A stretch of 64,000 nucleotides of DNA, from NCBI RefSeq assembly GCF_010994755.1, contig NZ_WHSB02000010.1, positions 122,093 to 186,092 on the forward strand, written 5' to 3'. A program made the position numbers and the translations under genes. This document shows positions 19,761 through 27,713 of this stretch, piece after piece. How positions within the stretch are numbered: position 1 is the stretch's first letter; every line of letters begins with the position of its first letter. The DNA is from Shinella lacus (GTDB taxonomy: Bacteria; Pseudomonadota; Alphaproteobacteria; Rhizobiales; Rhizobiaceae). Under the pieces are notes generated by a model, which was not told the DNA's origin, searched no databases, and saw only the letters and a list, made by a program, of their open reading frames with translations.

Positions 19761-21539
19761 CTAGTTCCGGCGGCGGTCGACGGCGACGATGATCGAGGGC
19801 CCGGGCGCGGTGCCGGCGGTCAGCTCGAAGATCGCTTCGCCGCCGATCGCCGGCCACGGCCTGCCTTCCCGCGTGAAATTCGCGCGAATGCCGAGCGTCG
19901 CCGTCGCAAAACGCCAGTCGATGGCGAGAACGCCCTCCTCGGTGGAAAACACATGCGGCTCGGGCGCCTCTTCCGCGAGCAACGGCGCGACGTGCATCTG
20001 TCGTAGCCGGATCAGTTCGCGCACGAAACCGATCTGCTGCCGGCCATCGGGGGAGGCGGCGCGCGACCAGTCGAGTTTCGAGCGTTGCAGGGTCTCCTCG
20101 GACACGGGATCGGGGAGGTCGGCGATGGTCTGGCCCGGCTTCAGGCCGCCGAATTTTTCCGCCTCCTTCTTGCGGCCTTCCTGCACGGCCCGCGCCAGAT
20201 CTCCCTCGAAATCGGCGAAATACAGGAACGGCCGGTCCTCGCCATATTCCTCGCCCATGAACATCATGGGAACCGGCGGGGCGAGAAGCAGGAGCGCGGT
20301 CATCACATTGAGGAGCGTCGGATCGGCAACCGTGACGAGCCGGTCGCCGAAGGCGCGGTTGCCGATCTGGTCGTGGTTTTGCAGGAAGTTGACATTGACC
20401 TGCGGCGGCAGGGGATCCTGTGGCGCCGGGCCGACTCGATCCCGGTTGCGATCCGCATGGATGAAGCCGCGGGCGGTCGCTGCGCTCAGCGCCTCATAGG
20501 GTTTTTCCACGAAGGCCGCATAGTGGCCCTGCTGTTCACCCGTCGCGATGACATGCAGGGCATGGTGGAACTCGTCGTTCCAGCCGGCCGTATAGTGATG
20601 CACGATGCCGCCGTCGCGGTTGAGCAGGCCCTTGCGGCTGAACTGGTCTTCGACGACGAGATGAATCTGGCGGTCCGGCACGGCCTGGCGGATGGTCTGC
20701 GCCATTTCGAGCAGCATATGGCTTTCGCTCTCGTCCTCGATTTCCTCGGTCGCGTCGAAGCGCAGGCCATCGAACCGGTGGTCGACGATCCAGTGTAGCG
20801 CGTTCTCGATGAAATAGCGCCGCACGGCCTGCCGCTCGAAGGCAAGGGCCGCGCCCCAGGGCGTGTGGCGCTCGGGGTGGAAGAAGGGCGGGGCGATGCG
20901 CGGCAGGATGTTTCCGGCCGGGCCGAAGTGATTGTAGACGACGTCGAGCAGCACCATCAGGCCGTGGCCGTGCGCCGCATCGACCAGTGCCTTCAGGTCG
21001 TCCGGCGTGCCATAGGCGTTGTGCGGCGCATAGTGCAGCACGCCGTCGTACCCCCAGCCTCGACGTCCGGCGAAATGGGCGACGGGCATGATCTCGATGG
21101 CGGTGATGCCGATATCGCGCAGGTGGGCGAGTTGCTCGATCGCCGCGCGAAACGTGCCTTCCGGCGTGAAAGTGCCGATGTGCAGCTCGTAGACCACCGC
21201 CTCTTCCCAAGGGCGCCCCTTCCAGCTGGGGTTCTGCCAGGCATAGCGGCCATGATCGACGATGACGGAGGGTCCTTCGACGCCGTTTTTCTGGGCATGG
21301 GAGCCGGGGTCGGCGATCTCGCTGCCGTCGGCGAGCCGGAAGGTATAGGCGTCGCCGGGTCGGGCACGGTCGGTCTCCACCGCATGCCAGCCATCGTCCT
21401 CCGCCTGCATGCCGATCTCGTGCCCGCCGACAAGCAGCGTCACGGCGTTTTCGGCCGGCGCCCAGAGGCGGAACTGCACCCTTCCGTCCTCCAATATGCG
21501 CGGTCCCCAGGTTCTTGGCGTCGGTGCTGGCTCGCTCAT
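19761..21539 (-). CDS. treZ: Malto-oligosyltrehalose trehalohydrolase TreZ
   Basis: A 592-aa GH13 enzyme from ATG 21539, chosen because GAGGAAG lies just upstream; the open frame runs 30 codons further. It releases trehalose from the maltooligosyltrehalose made by TreY. The N-terminal beta domain is followed by the barrel motifs DVVYNHFGPAGN, GLRFDATEEIEDE (nucleophile), VVEDQ and NFLQNHDQIGNRAFG. It diverges from glgX, and both have EcfG-type promoters. Confidence 0.95.
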   Translation of the reverse strand: MSEPAPTPRTWGPRILEDGRVQFRLWAPAENAVTLLVGGHEIGMQAEDDGWHAVETDRARPGDAYTFRLADGSEIADPGSHAQKNGVEGPSVIVDHGRYAWQNPSWKGRPWEEAVVYELHIGTFTPEGTFRAAIEQLAHLRDIGITAIEIMPVAHFAGRRGWGYDGVLHYAPHNAYGTPDDLKALVDAAHGHGLMVLLDVVYNHFGPAGNILPRIAPPFFHPERHTPWGAALAFERQAVRRYFIENALHWIVDHRFDGLRFDATEEIEDESESHMLLEMAQTIRQAVPDRQIHLVVEDQFSRKGLLNRDGGIVHHYTAGWNDEFHHALHVIATGEQQGHYAAFVEKPYEALSAATARGFIHADRNRDRVGPAPQDPLPPQVNVNFLQNHDQIGNRAFGDRLVTVADPTLLNVMTALLLLAPPVPMMFMGEEYGEDRPFLYFADFEGDLARAVQEGRKKEAEKFGGLKPGQTIADLPDPVSEETLQRSKLDWSRAASPDGRQQIGFVRELIRLRQMHVAPLLAEEAPEPHVFSTEEGVLAIDWRFATATLGIRANFTREGRPWPAIGGEAIFELTAGTAPGPSIIVAVDRRRN

Positions 21540-21572
21540 CCGCTTCCTCTTTGTTGCTTTGCAGCAAGATTG

Positions 21573-21597
21573 AACCGGAAGGCGGCGAAAAAGTTCC
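21573..21597 (-). promoter_or_regulatory. EcfG/RpoE2-type stress promoter of treZ
   Basis: The minus strand reads GGAAC (21597-21593), 16 bases, then GGTT (21576-21573). Transcription should start about 25 bases before the treZ ATG. The -35 element abuts the glgX one, forming the palindrome GTTCCGGAAC. Confidence 0.6.
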
Positions 21598-21622
21598 GGA
21601 ACAATCCGCTTCTTTTCGCGTT
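21598..21622 (+). promoter_or_regulatory. EcfG/RpoE2-type stress promoter of glgX
   Basis: The plus strand reads GGAAC (21598-21602), 16 bases, then CGTT (21619-21622), a full match to the GGAAC-N16-CGTT consensus. The leader to glgX would be about 130 bases. Confidence 0.65.
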
Positions 21623-21762
21623 GCACCATCGCTTTTCAAAGCCCCGGCGGAGGATTCCGCTGTGCGGGTGCGATCAGACATCTGCGACGGCGCGTCCGCT
21701 CTCGGCGCCGTCCGCATGATCATCCAGGGGAGGCCGATGCTCGACCGAAGGGGACCTATCGC

Positions 21763-23847
21763 ATGAGTTACTCATTTTCCGAACTCGATTTCATGAAGCC
21801 GGAGCTCGGCGCCGAATTCACCGGCGAAGGCACGCATTTTGCCGTGTTTTCCGCCCATGCGGAGCAGATGGAGCTTTGTCTGTTTTCCGAGGACGGCAAA
21901 GAGGAAACCGCCCGGCTGGCGCTGCCCAAGCGCGAAGGCGACATCTGGTCCGGCTACATTGCCGGGCTGAAACCCGGCACGGTCTATGGCTACCGTGCCC
22001 ACGGGCCGTATGATCCGCAGAACGGCCACCGCTTCAACCCGAACAAGCTGCTGCTCGACCCTTACGCCAAGCAGATCGTCGGCGAAATCGCCTGGGACGA
22101 TGCGCTGTACGGCTACCGCATCGGGGACGCGGCGGAAGACCTGTCCTTCGACGAGCGCGACAGCGCCCCCTTCATGGTGAAGGGCAAGGTGCAGGATCCG
22201 GATTTCGACTGGGCGGGCGATGCGGCCATCCGCCGGCCCTGGACCGAGACGATCATCTACGAGGCGCATGTGCGCGGCATGACCATGAGCCATCCGGGCG
22301 TGCCGGAGGAGCTGCGCGGCACCTTCATGGGCATGGCGAGCGATCCGATCGTCGAACATCTTGTCGATCTCGGCATTTCCGCCATCGAACTCCTGCCGAT
22401 CCAGTATTTCCCGGACGATCGTTATCTGCTGGAAAAGGGCCTGCGCAACTATTGGGGCTACCAGACGCTCGGCTTCTTCGCGCCGCAGCCACGGTTCCTC
22501 TCCGGCCGCGCCGTCACCGAATTCAAGACCATGGTGAAACGCTTCCATGCCGCCGGCATCGAGGTCATCATGGACGTTGTCTACAACCACACGGCCGAAG
22601 GCTCGGAGCGCGGCCCGACGCTCAGCTTCCGCGGGCTCGACAATCTCAGCTATTACCGCCTCTCGCCCGACGACCTGCGCCACAGCTACGACACGACCGG
22701 CACCGGCAACACCGTCAACATTGCCCATCCGATGGTGCTGCGCATGGTGCTGGACAGTTTGCGCTACTGGGTCGGCGTCATGCATGTCGATGGTTTCCGT
22801 TTCGACCTTGCGAGCACGCTCGGCCGCACGCGTCACATCGAATTCGACCGCGACGGCACGTTCTTCGATGCGATCCGGCAGGACCCCATCCTCTCCGGCG
22901 TCAAGCTGATCGCCGAGCCCTGGGATGTCGGCGACGGCGGCTACCAGGTCGGCGGTTTCCCGCATCCGTTCCGCGAGTGGAACGACAAGTACCGCGACGA
23001 CGTGCGCCGCTTCTGGAAGGGTGATGGCGGCCTCGTGTCCGGCCTCGCATCGCGCCTTACGGGCTCCGCACCGCAGTTCAACCACTCCGACCGCGGGTCC
23101 ACGTCTTCGATCAACCTGCTCAGCGCCCATGACGGTTTCACGCTGATGGACACCGTCTCCTATGACGGCAAGCACAATGAGGCGAATGGCGAGGACAACC
23201 GCGACGGCCATTCCGACAACCATTCGCACAATATGGGCGCCGAAGGCCCGACCGACGACGCTGGCATCCTTTCCGCCCGCGACCGCCGCCGGCGCAACAT
23301 GATCGCCACGCTGATGCTCAGCCAGGGCGTGCCGATGCTGCTCGGCGGCGACGAGCTCGGCAACAGCCAGCAGGGCAACAACAATGCCTATTGCCAGGAC
23401 AATGCGGTGGGCTGGACCGACTGGGACGGCCTCGACGATCCGTTCCTGAATTTCTGCAAGGGTGCGATCGCCTTCCGCAAGGCCCATCCGGCGCTGCGGC
23501 AGGAACGGTTCCTGACGGGTGACGCCGCCGAGGACGGCACGATCGAGATCGCCTGGTATCGACCCGACGGCGCCTTCATGACCGATGCCGCCTGGAAGGA
23601 CGGCAACCTGAGGGCGCTCGGCCTGTTCCTCTCGAAGCCGGCGAACGGCGAGGGGCCGGACCAGCTCTTCCTCGTCCTCAATGCCGGCGGGGATTGCCAG
23701 GTGAAACTGCCGGAGGTGAACGGCATCAAGGCGTGGAAGCGGGTGCTCGATACCGGCGCGGAAGATGACGCCTATGCCGAGCATCCGGCGCAAAGCCCGG
23801 CCATGGTCTACGGCGGCAGCGTCGCCGTCTTCGAACCGGTGGGATGA
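21763..23847 (+). CDS. glgX: Glycogen debranching enzyme GlgX
   Basis: A 694-aa GH13 isoamylase-type enzyme that removes alpha-1,6 branches from glycogen limit dextrins, supplying linear maltodextrins to TreY and TreZ. It has an N-terminal CBM48 domain (about residues 15-110) and the barrel motifs DVVYNHTAEGSE, VDGFRFDLASTLGR (nucleophile aspartate), LIAEPWD and SAHDGFTLMD. The C-terminal GDELGNSQQGNNNAYCQDN is typical of the GlgX clade. Confidence 0.95.
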   Translation: MSYSFSELDFMKPELGAEFTGEGTHFAVFSAHAEQMELCLFSEDGKEETARLALPKREGDIWSGYIAGLKPGTVYGYRAHGPYDPQNGHRFNPNKLLLDPYAKQIVGEIAWDDALYGYRIGDAAEDLSFDERDSAPFMVKGKVQDPDFDWAGDAAIRRPWTETIIYEAHVRGMTMSHPGVPEELRGTFMGMASDPIVEHLVDLGISAIELLPIQYFPDDRYLLEKGLRNYWGYQTLGFFAPQPRFLSGRAVTEFKTMVKRFHAAGIEVIMDVVYNHTAEGSERGPTLSFRGLDNLSYYRLSPDDLRHSYDTTGTGNTVNIAHPMVLRMVLDSLRYWVGVMHVDGFRFDLASTLGRTRHIEFDRDGTFFDAIRQDPILSGVKLIAEPWDVGDGGYQVGGFPHPFREWNDKYRDDVRRFWKGDGGLVSGLASRLTGSAPQFNHSDRGSTSSINLLSAHDGFTLMDTVSYDGKHNEANGEDNRDGHSDNHSHNMGAEGPTDDAGILSARDRRRRNMIATLMLSQGVPMLLGGDELGNSQQGNNNAYCQDNAVGWTDWDGLDDPFLNFCKGAIAFRKAHPALRQERFLTGDAAEDGTIEIAWYRPDGAFMTDAAWKDGNLRALGLFLSKPANGEGPDQLFLVLNAGGDCQVKLPEVNGIKAWKRVLDTGAEDDAYAEHPAQSPAMVYGGSVAVFEPVG

Positions 23848-23857
23848 GCCGCAAAAC

Positions 23858-24915
23858 ATGGCGCCGGACAACCTCAAAGAGACCGGTCTCGTCTATGTCT
23901 CCGACAGCGAGCCCGGAATCCGGCGCCAGCGTGCCGGCCGCAGCTTCTGTTATCGCCTGCCGGACGGTTCGCTGGTGCGCGATGCGGCGCTGAAGGCGCG
24001 CATCGCCGCGCTCGGCCTGCCGCCGGCCTATCAGAATGTCTGGATCTGCATCGACAAGCACGGCCACCTGCAGGCCACCGGTTTCGACGCGCGCGGGCGA
24101 AAACAATACCGCTACCATCCCGACTGGCAGGCTCTCAAAAGCGGCGACAAGTTCGATCAGCTGATCGCCTTCGGCCGCGCGCTGCCGAAACTCAGGCGCG
24201 CGGTGCGGCGCGATCTCGACGGCGCGCCCGGCACGGTCGATACGATGTTGGCGGCCATTACCGTGCTGCTCGACGAGGCGCAGCTTCGGGTCGGAAACCG
24301 CGCCTATGCGGTGGAAAACAAGACCTATGGCGCGACGACCTTGCTCAAACGCCATGTCCGGCTTGCCGAAGGGCAGATCGAGCTGCGCTTCAATGCCAAG
24401 GGCGGCAAGCGCGTGCAGCGAACGCTGAAACATCCCCGCCTCCAACGCCTGCTGGAAGATTGCGCCGACCTGCCGGGCCGCCAGCTCTTCGTCTGGAAGG
24501 ACGACACGGATCTCGTGCGGCCGATCGATTCCGGCCGGCTCAACCTGTATCTCGCCGATATTTCCGGTATCGCCGTTTCCGCCAAGACCTTCCGCACCTG
24601 GGCCGGCAGCCTTGCCGCCTTCGCCATGGCGCGCCATGCGGTCGAGGAGGGGGCCGCCCGACCATCAAGGGCATGGCGCAGGCGGCGGCGGACACGCTGC
24701 ACAACACGCCGGCCATCGCCCGGTCGAGCTATATCCACCCGGATATCATCGCGCTCGCGGAGGCGCCCGAGGCCTTGCGCCTGGCGCTGCGCCGTCCGTC
24801 GCTCGCCATCACCGGGCTGCGGGCGGAGGAGGAGCGCCTGCTGCGCTTCCTCGAAAGCCGCCGCAATGCGCGCCGCCGTGCGCGCAAGAAAACGCCGGCC
24901 ATTCAGGACGCATAG
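23858..24915 (+). pseudogene. DNA topoisomerase IB, interrupted by a one-base frameshift
   Basis: ATG 23858 lies 10 bases after glgX. The frame encodes a bacterial poxvirus-type topoisomerase IB up to AMARHAVEEG near 24650, with the expected VGNRAYAVENKTYGATTL and KTFRTWAGSLAAF motifs. It then continues in the wrong frame as an arginine-rich tail to 25033. The missing end, PTIKGMAQAAADTLHNTPAI followed by the catalytic tyrosine in SYIHPD (codon 24730-24732), sits one frame back and ends at 24915. One extra G in the G5 run at about 24649-24653 would join both parts into 352 aa. The cause is either a real deletion or a homopolymer read error. As read, the enzyme lacks its catalytic tyrosine. 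Confidence 0.85.
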
Positions 24916-24941
24916 CCGGCGCTTCAGGGTTCAGGCGATGA

Positions 24942-25502
24942 TCAGGCGGCGCGGCGTTCGTGCCGGCCTTCCTCGATTTCCTCGACGATCTTCGCAACGA
25001 AGGCGTCGAGATCCTTCGGCGAGCGCGAGGTAATGATGCCCTTGTCGGTCACCACCTTCTCGTCGCGCCAGTCCGCCCCGGCATTGACGAGGTCCGTGCG
25101 GATCGATGCATAAGAGGTTGCCTTGCGGCCGCGCAACGCATCGGCCTCGACGAGCAGCCACGGCGCATGGCAGATCGCCGCCACCACCTTGCCCGACGCG
25201 AGGAAGTCCTTGACGACGCGCATCGCCTTCTCGTCGGCGCGCAGGAGGTCCGGGTTGATCTGCCCGCCGGGCAGCACGAGCGCGTCGAAGTCCTTCGAGA
25301 AGGCTTCCTCCGCGGTCAGGTCGACGTCGACCGTATCGCCCCAGTCCCTCTCGTCCCAACTCTTGATCGGGCGCTTTTCCAGCGAGGCGATCTTCACCGC
25401 CGCGCCGCGTTTTTTCAGTTCATCCAGCGGTACGCGCAGTTCGGAGCGCTCGTAGCCGTCGGTGGCGAGAATGAGTACGCGTGCTTCCTTGATGGAGGGC
25501 AT
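24942..25502 (-). CDS. DJ-1/PfpI family protein (type 1 glutamine amidotransferase-like)
   Basis: A 186-aa protein of the PfpI/YhbO group. The nucleophile elbow is A-I-C-H-A-P-W near residue 110, and the acidic partner is probably E in DGYERSELRVPL near residue 19. Homologues are described as stress-protective deglycase, chaperone or amidase-like proteins; the actual reaction is disputed. It is the last gene of a minus-strand stress operon. A GCCCC-ATC-GGGGC hairpin (25527-25539) lies between it and the DUF2934 gene and has no U-tract, so it may tune rather than stop read-through. Confidence 0.9.
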   Translation of the reverse strand: MPSIKEARVLILATDGYERSELRVPLDELKKRGAAVKIASLEKRPIKSWDERDWGDTVDVDLTAEEAFSKDFDALVLPGGQINPDLLRADEKAMRVVKDFLASGKVVAAICHAPWLLVEADALRGRKATSYASIRTDLVNAGADWRDEKVVTDKGIITSRSPKDLDAFVAKIVEEIEEGRHERRAA

Positions 25503-25564
25503 GGCTTATCCTTTCTCATGTGTGGTGCCCCATCGGGGCTTTGCGGAATGCCTTCGCCGTCGCC

Positions 25565-25822
25565 TCAGTGGCGGAGCGAAGATTCCTCGTCTCTGCCTTC
25601 GGGCAGCGATTGGCGGGTCAGATCGACGGCGGCGCGGGTCGCGTCGTCCGCCTCATGCGAATTGAGTCTTGCGGCATGTTCGGGCAGCGCGACCTTTTCG
25701 AGGTCGGCGCGTTCGCGCGCCGCCTGCTCCCAATGGTCGCCATCCTTGCCCTGCGGGCGACCTTCCGCCTCCCACAGGCCATAGGCACGCTTGCTGATCC
25801 ATTCCTGGCGTTCGTCGTTCAC
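25565..25822 (-). CDS. DUF2934 domain small protein
   Basis: An 85-aa hydrophilic protein starting at GTG 25822 (AAGGGA upstream). The N-terminal RQEWISKRAYGLWEAEGRPQ is the DUF2934 signature: a short helical segment with W and Y positions and E-G-R-P. The rest is charged and probably disordered. The function is unknown; such proteins are frequent in rhizobial stress operons, as here behind an EcfG-type promoter. Confidence 0.75.
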   Translation of the reverse strand: MNDERQEWISKRAYGLWEAEGRPQGKDGDHWEQAARERADLEKVALPEHAARLNSHEADDATRAAVDLTRQSLPEGRDEESSLRH

Positions 25823-25854
25823 GGTGATGTGTCCCTTCGACAAGTGGCAGCGGT

Positions 25855-26121
25855 CTATGCCACCGTCCATGAGTTCACGCGGAAGCCTGCCTCCTTGGCG
25901 GCCTCGATAAAGGCCCGGCGCGCGAAGGCCGGGTCGTCGTCGCTTACCAGCCCCTGCTCGCAGACGCTTTTCGCCGTCAGTGCCGCAGGTCCGTCCTTGA
26001 TCGGCCAATGGTTCTTTATGCAGAGCAGGGCGTCGCGCGTGCTTTGCACGCGCAAAACCTGCTGGTCGCCCTCGAGCACGACCGCCTCGTCCCACAGCCG
26101 GTCGGTTGCAAAAATGGTCAT
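25855..26121 (-). CDS. DUF982 domain protein
   Basis: An 88-aa protein that looks like the rhizobial DUF982 family: short, with a central ALLCIKNHWP segment and a C-terminal ARRAFIEAAKEAGFRV helix. The function is unknown. It starts within the stop of the upstream CBS gene (4-base overlap), so it is co-transcribed with stress genes. Confidence 0.75.
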   Translation of the reverse strand: MTIFATDRLWDEAVVLEGDQQVLRVQSTRDALLCIKNHWPIKDGPAALTAKSVCEQGLVSDDDPAFARRAFIEAAKEAGFRVNSWTVA

Positions 26122-26510
26122 TGCAGGCCCTCCGCTCTCTGGGTTTCGGCCGGAACATCGACAAGGCTGACGATGCCGACGACACGCCGGTCGTCGTTCA
26201 CCACCACGAGGCGGCGCACGCCGAGTTCGCGCATGCGGGCCGCCACCGTTTCCGTGTCGTCCTTCTCGTTACACAGCTCAGGCGACACGGTCATGAATTC
26301 CGCAATGGCGGTGGAAGTGGAATGTCCCCGCGCCAGGACCGACACGACGATATCGCGATCGGTGATGATGCCGACGATGGCGCCCACGCCAGGCACTTCG
26401 ACCGGCAGCGCGCCCACTTCGGTTTCGGCCATCAGCCGGGCTGCCGATTGTGCAGTGTCATTGGGGGAGACGGTGACGATCTGGGCGGACATCACGTCCT
26501 TGACAAGCAT
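26118..26510 (-). CDS. Two-CBS-domain protein (second copy)
   Basis: A 130-aa protein with tandem CBS motifs: VKDVMSAQIVTVSPNDT with GAIVGIITDRDIVVSVLARG, then IAEFMTVSPELC with RRVVGIVSLVDVPAETQ. It resembles the CBS protein at 19325 and likewise follows an EcfG-type promoter. An adenine nucleotide ligand is likely from the family. The partner is unknown. Confidence 0.85.
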   Translation of the reverse strand: MLVKDVMSAQIVTVSPNDTAQSAARLMAETEVGALPVEVPGVGAIVGIITDRDIVVSVLARGHSTSTAIAEFMTVSPELCNEKDDTETVAARMRELGVRRLVVVNDDRRVVGIVSLVDVPAETQRAEGLQ

Positions 26511-26525
26511 CTCGATCAGTCCCCT

Positions 26526-26732
26526 TCAAAGCCGTCCGTTGATAAGGCTGCGGCCGTTCGGCGCGGCGGGCACCACCACCTCATCGCGCTCCGGCTGGCG
26601 AAGCGGCAGATCGACCTGCTGCGGCACGATGACCTGCGGCTCCCAGGAATTGCGGCGTTTGCGGGTGTTGCGAAAGTCGGCGTCCGGGGTTTCGGCGGGT
26701 TTGCGGGCTAGCGGCTTTTTCTTTTGGCGCAC
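26526..26732 (-). CDS. 68-aa basic protein of unknown family
   Basis: GTG 26732 is preceded by AGGAG at 7 bases. The peptide starts VRQKKKPLARKPAE, has a basic patch RNTRKRRNSWEPQV in the middle and a proline/acidic C-terminal half ending SLINGRL. I do not recognise a family. No membrane helix is seen, and the basic half could bind nucleic acid. It is the first gene behind the stress promoter at 26770-26794 and lies 15 bases before the CBS gene. Confidence 0.55.
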   Translation of the reverse strand: MRQKKKPLARKPAETPDADFRNTRKRRNSWEPQVIVPQQVDLPLRQPERDEVVVPAAPNGRSLINGRL

Positions 26733-26769
26733 GGGTACACTCCTGCGAACGGGCTTCGACTTCTCAACA

Positions 26770-26794
26770 AACGCGGGTGCTGCGGCTTGGTTCC
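26770..26794 (-). promoter_or_regulatory. EcfG/RpoE2-type stress promoter of the CBS-DUF982-DUF2934-PfpI operon
   Basis: The minus strand reads GGAAC (26794-26790), 16 bases, then CGTT (26773-26770), a full match to the consensus, 37 bases before the first start codon at 26732. Confidence 0.65.
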
Positions 26795-26805
26795 CAAAAA
26801 ACCGG

Positions 26806-26830
26806 GGAACCGACGTGTCTCCTAGGCATT
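26806..26830 (+). promoter_or_regulatory. Candidate EcfG-type promoter of the SDR gene
   Basis: GGAAC (26806-26810), 16 bases, then CATT (26827-26830), 40 bases before the SDR start. The -10 is weaker than that of its divergent partner. The two -35 regions form an inverted repeat GGTTCCC/GGGAACC (26789-26795 and 26805-26811). Confidence 0.45.
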
Positions 26831-26870
26831 GTTGTCGAGCCGAACCGGCATAACGAAGAGGAAGTTGCCC

Positions 26871-27653
26871 ATGCTGTTTGCAGGAAAGGTCGCCCTCGTC
26901 ACCGGTGCCGGATCGGGGATCGGAAAGGCCACGGCGCTGGCCTTCGCCCGCCATGGCGCCAGCGTCGGCGTGCTGAGCCGTACCGCGGAAGAGGTCGAGG
27001 CCGTCGCAAAGGAAATCCTAGCGCTCGGCGGCGCGGGTCTGGCACTTGCGGCTGACGTAACTGACGAAGCCTCAATGCGCGGCGCGGTGGAGCAGCTCGT
27101 CGCCACCTTCGGCAGCCTCGACGTCGTCGTCGCCAATGCCGGCATCAATGGCGTCTGGGCGCCGATCGACGACCTGAAACCCGCCGAATGGGACGAGACG
27201 ATCGCCGTCAACCTGCGCGGCACCTATCTGACGCTGCACCTGACCGTGCCCTTCCTGAAGAGGGCGGGCGAGGGCGCCATCGTCGTCGTCTCCTCGATCA
27301 ACGGCACGCGCACCTTCTCCACGCCCGGCGCCACCGCCTACGCCGCGACCAAGGCGGCGCAGCTTGCCATGGTGCAGCAGCTCGCGCTGGAACTCGGCAA
27401 GGCGCGCATCCGCGTCACGGCCGTCTGCCCCGGCGCGATCGAAACGAGCATCGACGAAAACACCAAGCAGCGCGGTGCCGGTGAATCCGGCATTCCCGTC
27501 GTCTGGCCGGAGGGCGACATCCCCGTCTCCGACGGCAAGCCCGGAACGGCCGACGAAGTGGCCGACGCTATCCTCTTCCTCGCCTCCTCGAAGGCCCGCC
27601 ATATTACCGGCATTCCACTCTGGATCGACGGCGGGCAGGGCCTGTTGCGCTGA
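26871..27653 (+). CDS. Short-chain dehydrogenase/reductase
   Basis: A 260-aa classical SDR from ATG 26871 (AGAGGAAG upstream). The cofactor motif is TGAGSGIGKA (residues about 10-19). The N-A-G motif follows at ANAGI, and the catalytic S-x12-Y-x3-K is present (SSING..AYAATKAA). The C-terminus, HITGIPLWIDGGQGLLR, is typical. The substrate is unknown. It precedes matB by 60 bases, and the two may be co-transcribed. Confidence 0.9.
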   Translation: MLFAGKVALVTGAGSGIGKATALAFARHGASVGVLSRTAEEVEAVAKEILALGGAGLALAADVTDEASMRGAVEQLVATFGSLDVVVANAGINGVWAPIDDLKPAEWDETIAVNLRGTYLTLHLTVPFLKRAGEGAIVVVSSINGTRTFSTPGATAYAATKAAQLAMVQQLALELGKARIRVTAVCPGAIETSIDENTKQRGAGESGIPVVWPEGDIPVSDGKPGTADEVADAILFLASSKARHITGIPLWIDGGQGLLR

Positions 27654-27713
27654 CCCTCTGGCGTTCCCCGCCGACCTTGTGCAAGGTGCGGGAAAACAGT
27701 GCAGGAGGTCACC

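Noticed and set aside
21772..23877. 701-codon open frame antisense to glgX
   Set aside because: Its composition is that of a shadow frame (rich in Arg, His, Ala, Val, Glu without motifs), and glgX on the other strand has all GH13 motifs. Similar long shadows lie opposite apsD/apnL, oiaK and kdpB.
24916..25033. Arginine-rich C-terminus of the topoisomerase frame
   Set aside because: It results from the frameshift near 24650; the homologous C-terminus lies in the neighbouring frame and ends at 24915.
25527..25539. GCCCC/GGGGC hairpin as a terminator between DUF2934 and PfpI genes
   Set aside because: No T-run follows on the minus strand and the stem is only 5 pairs.
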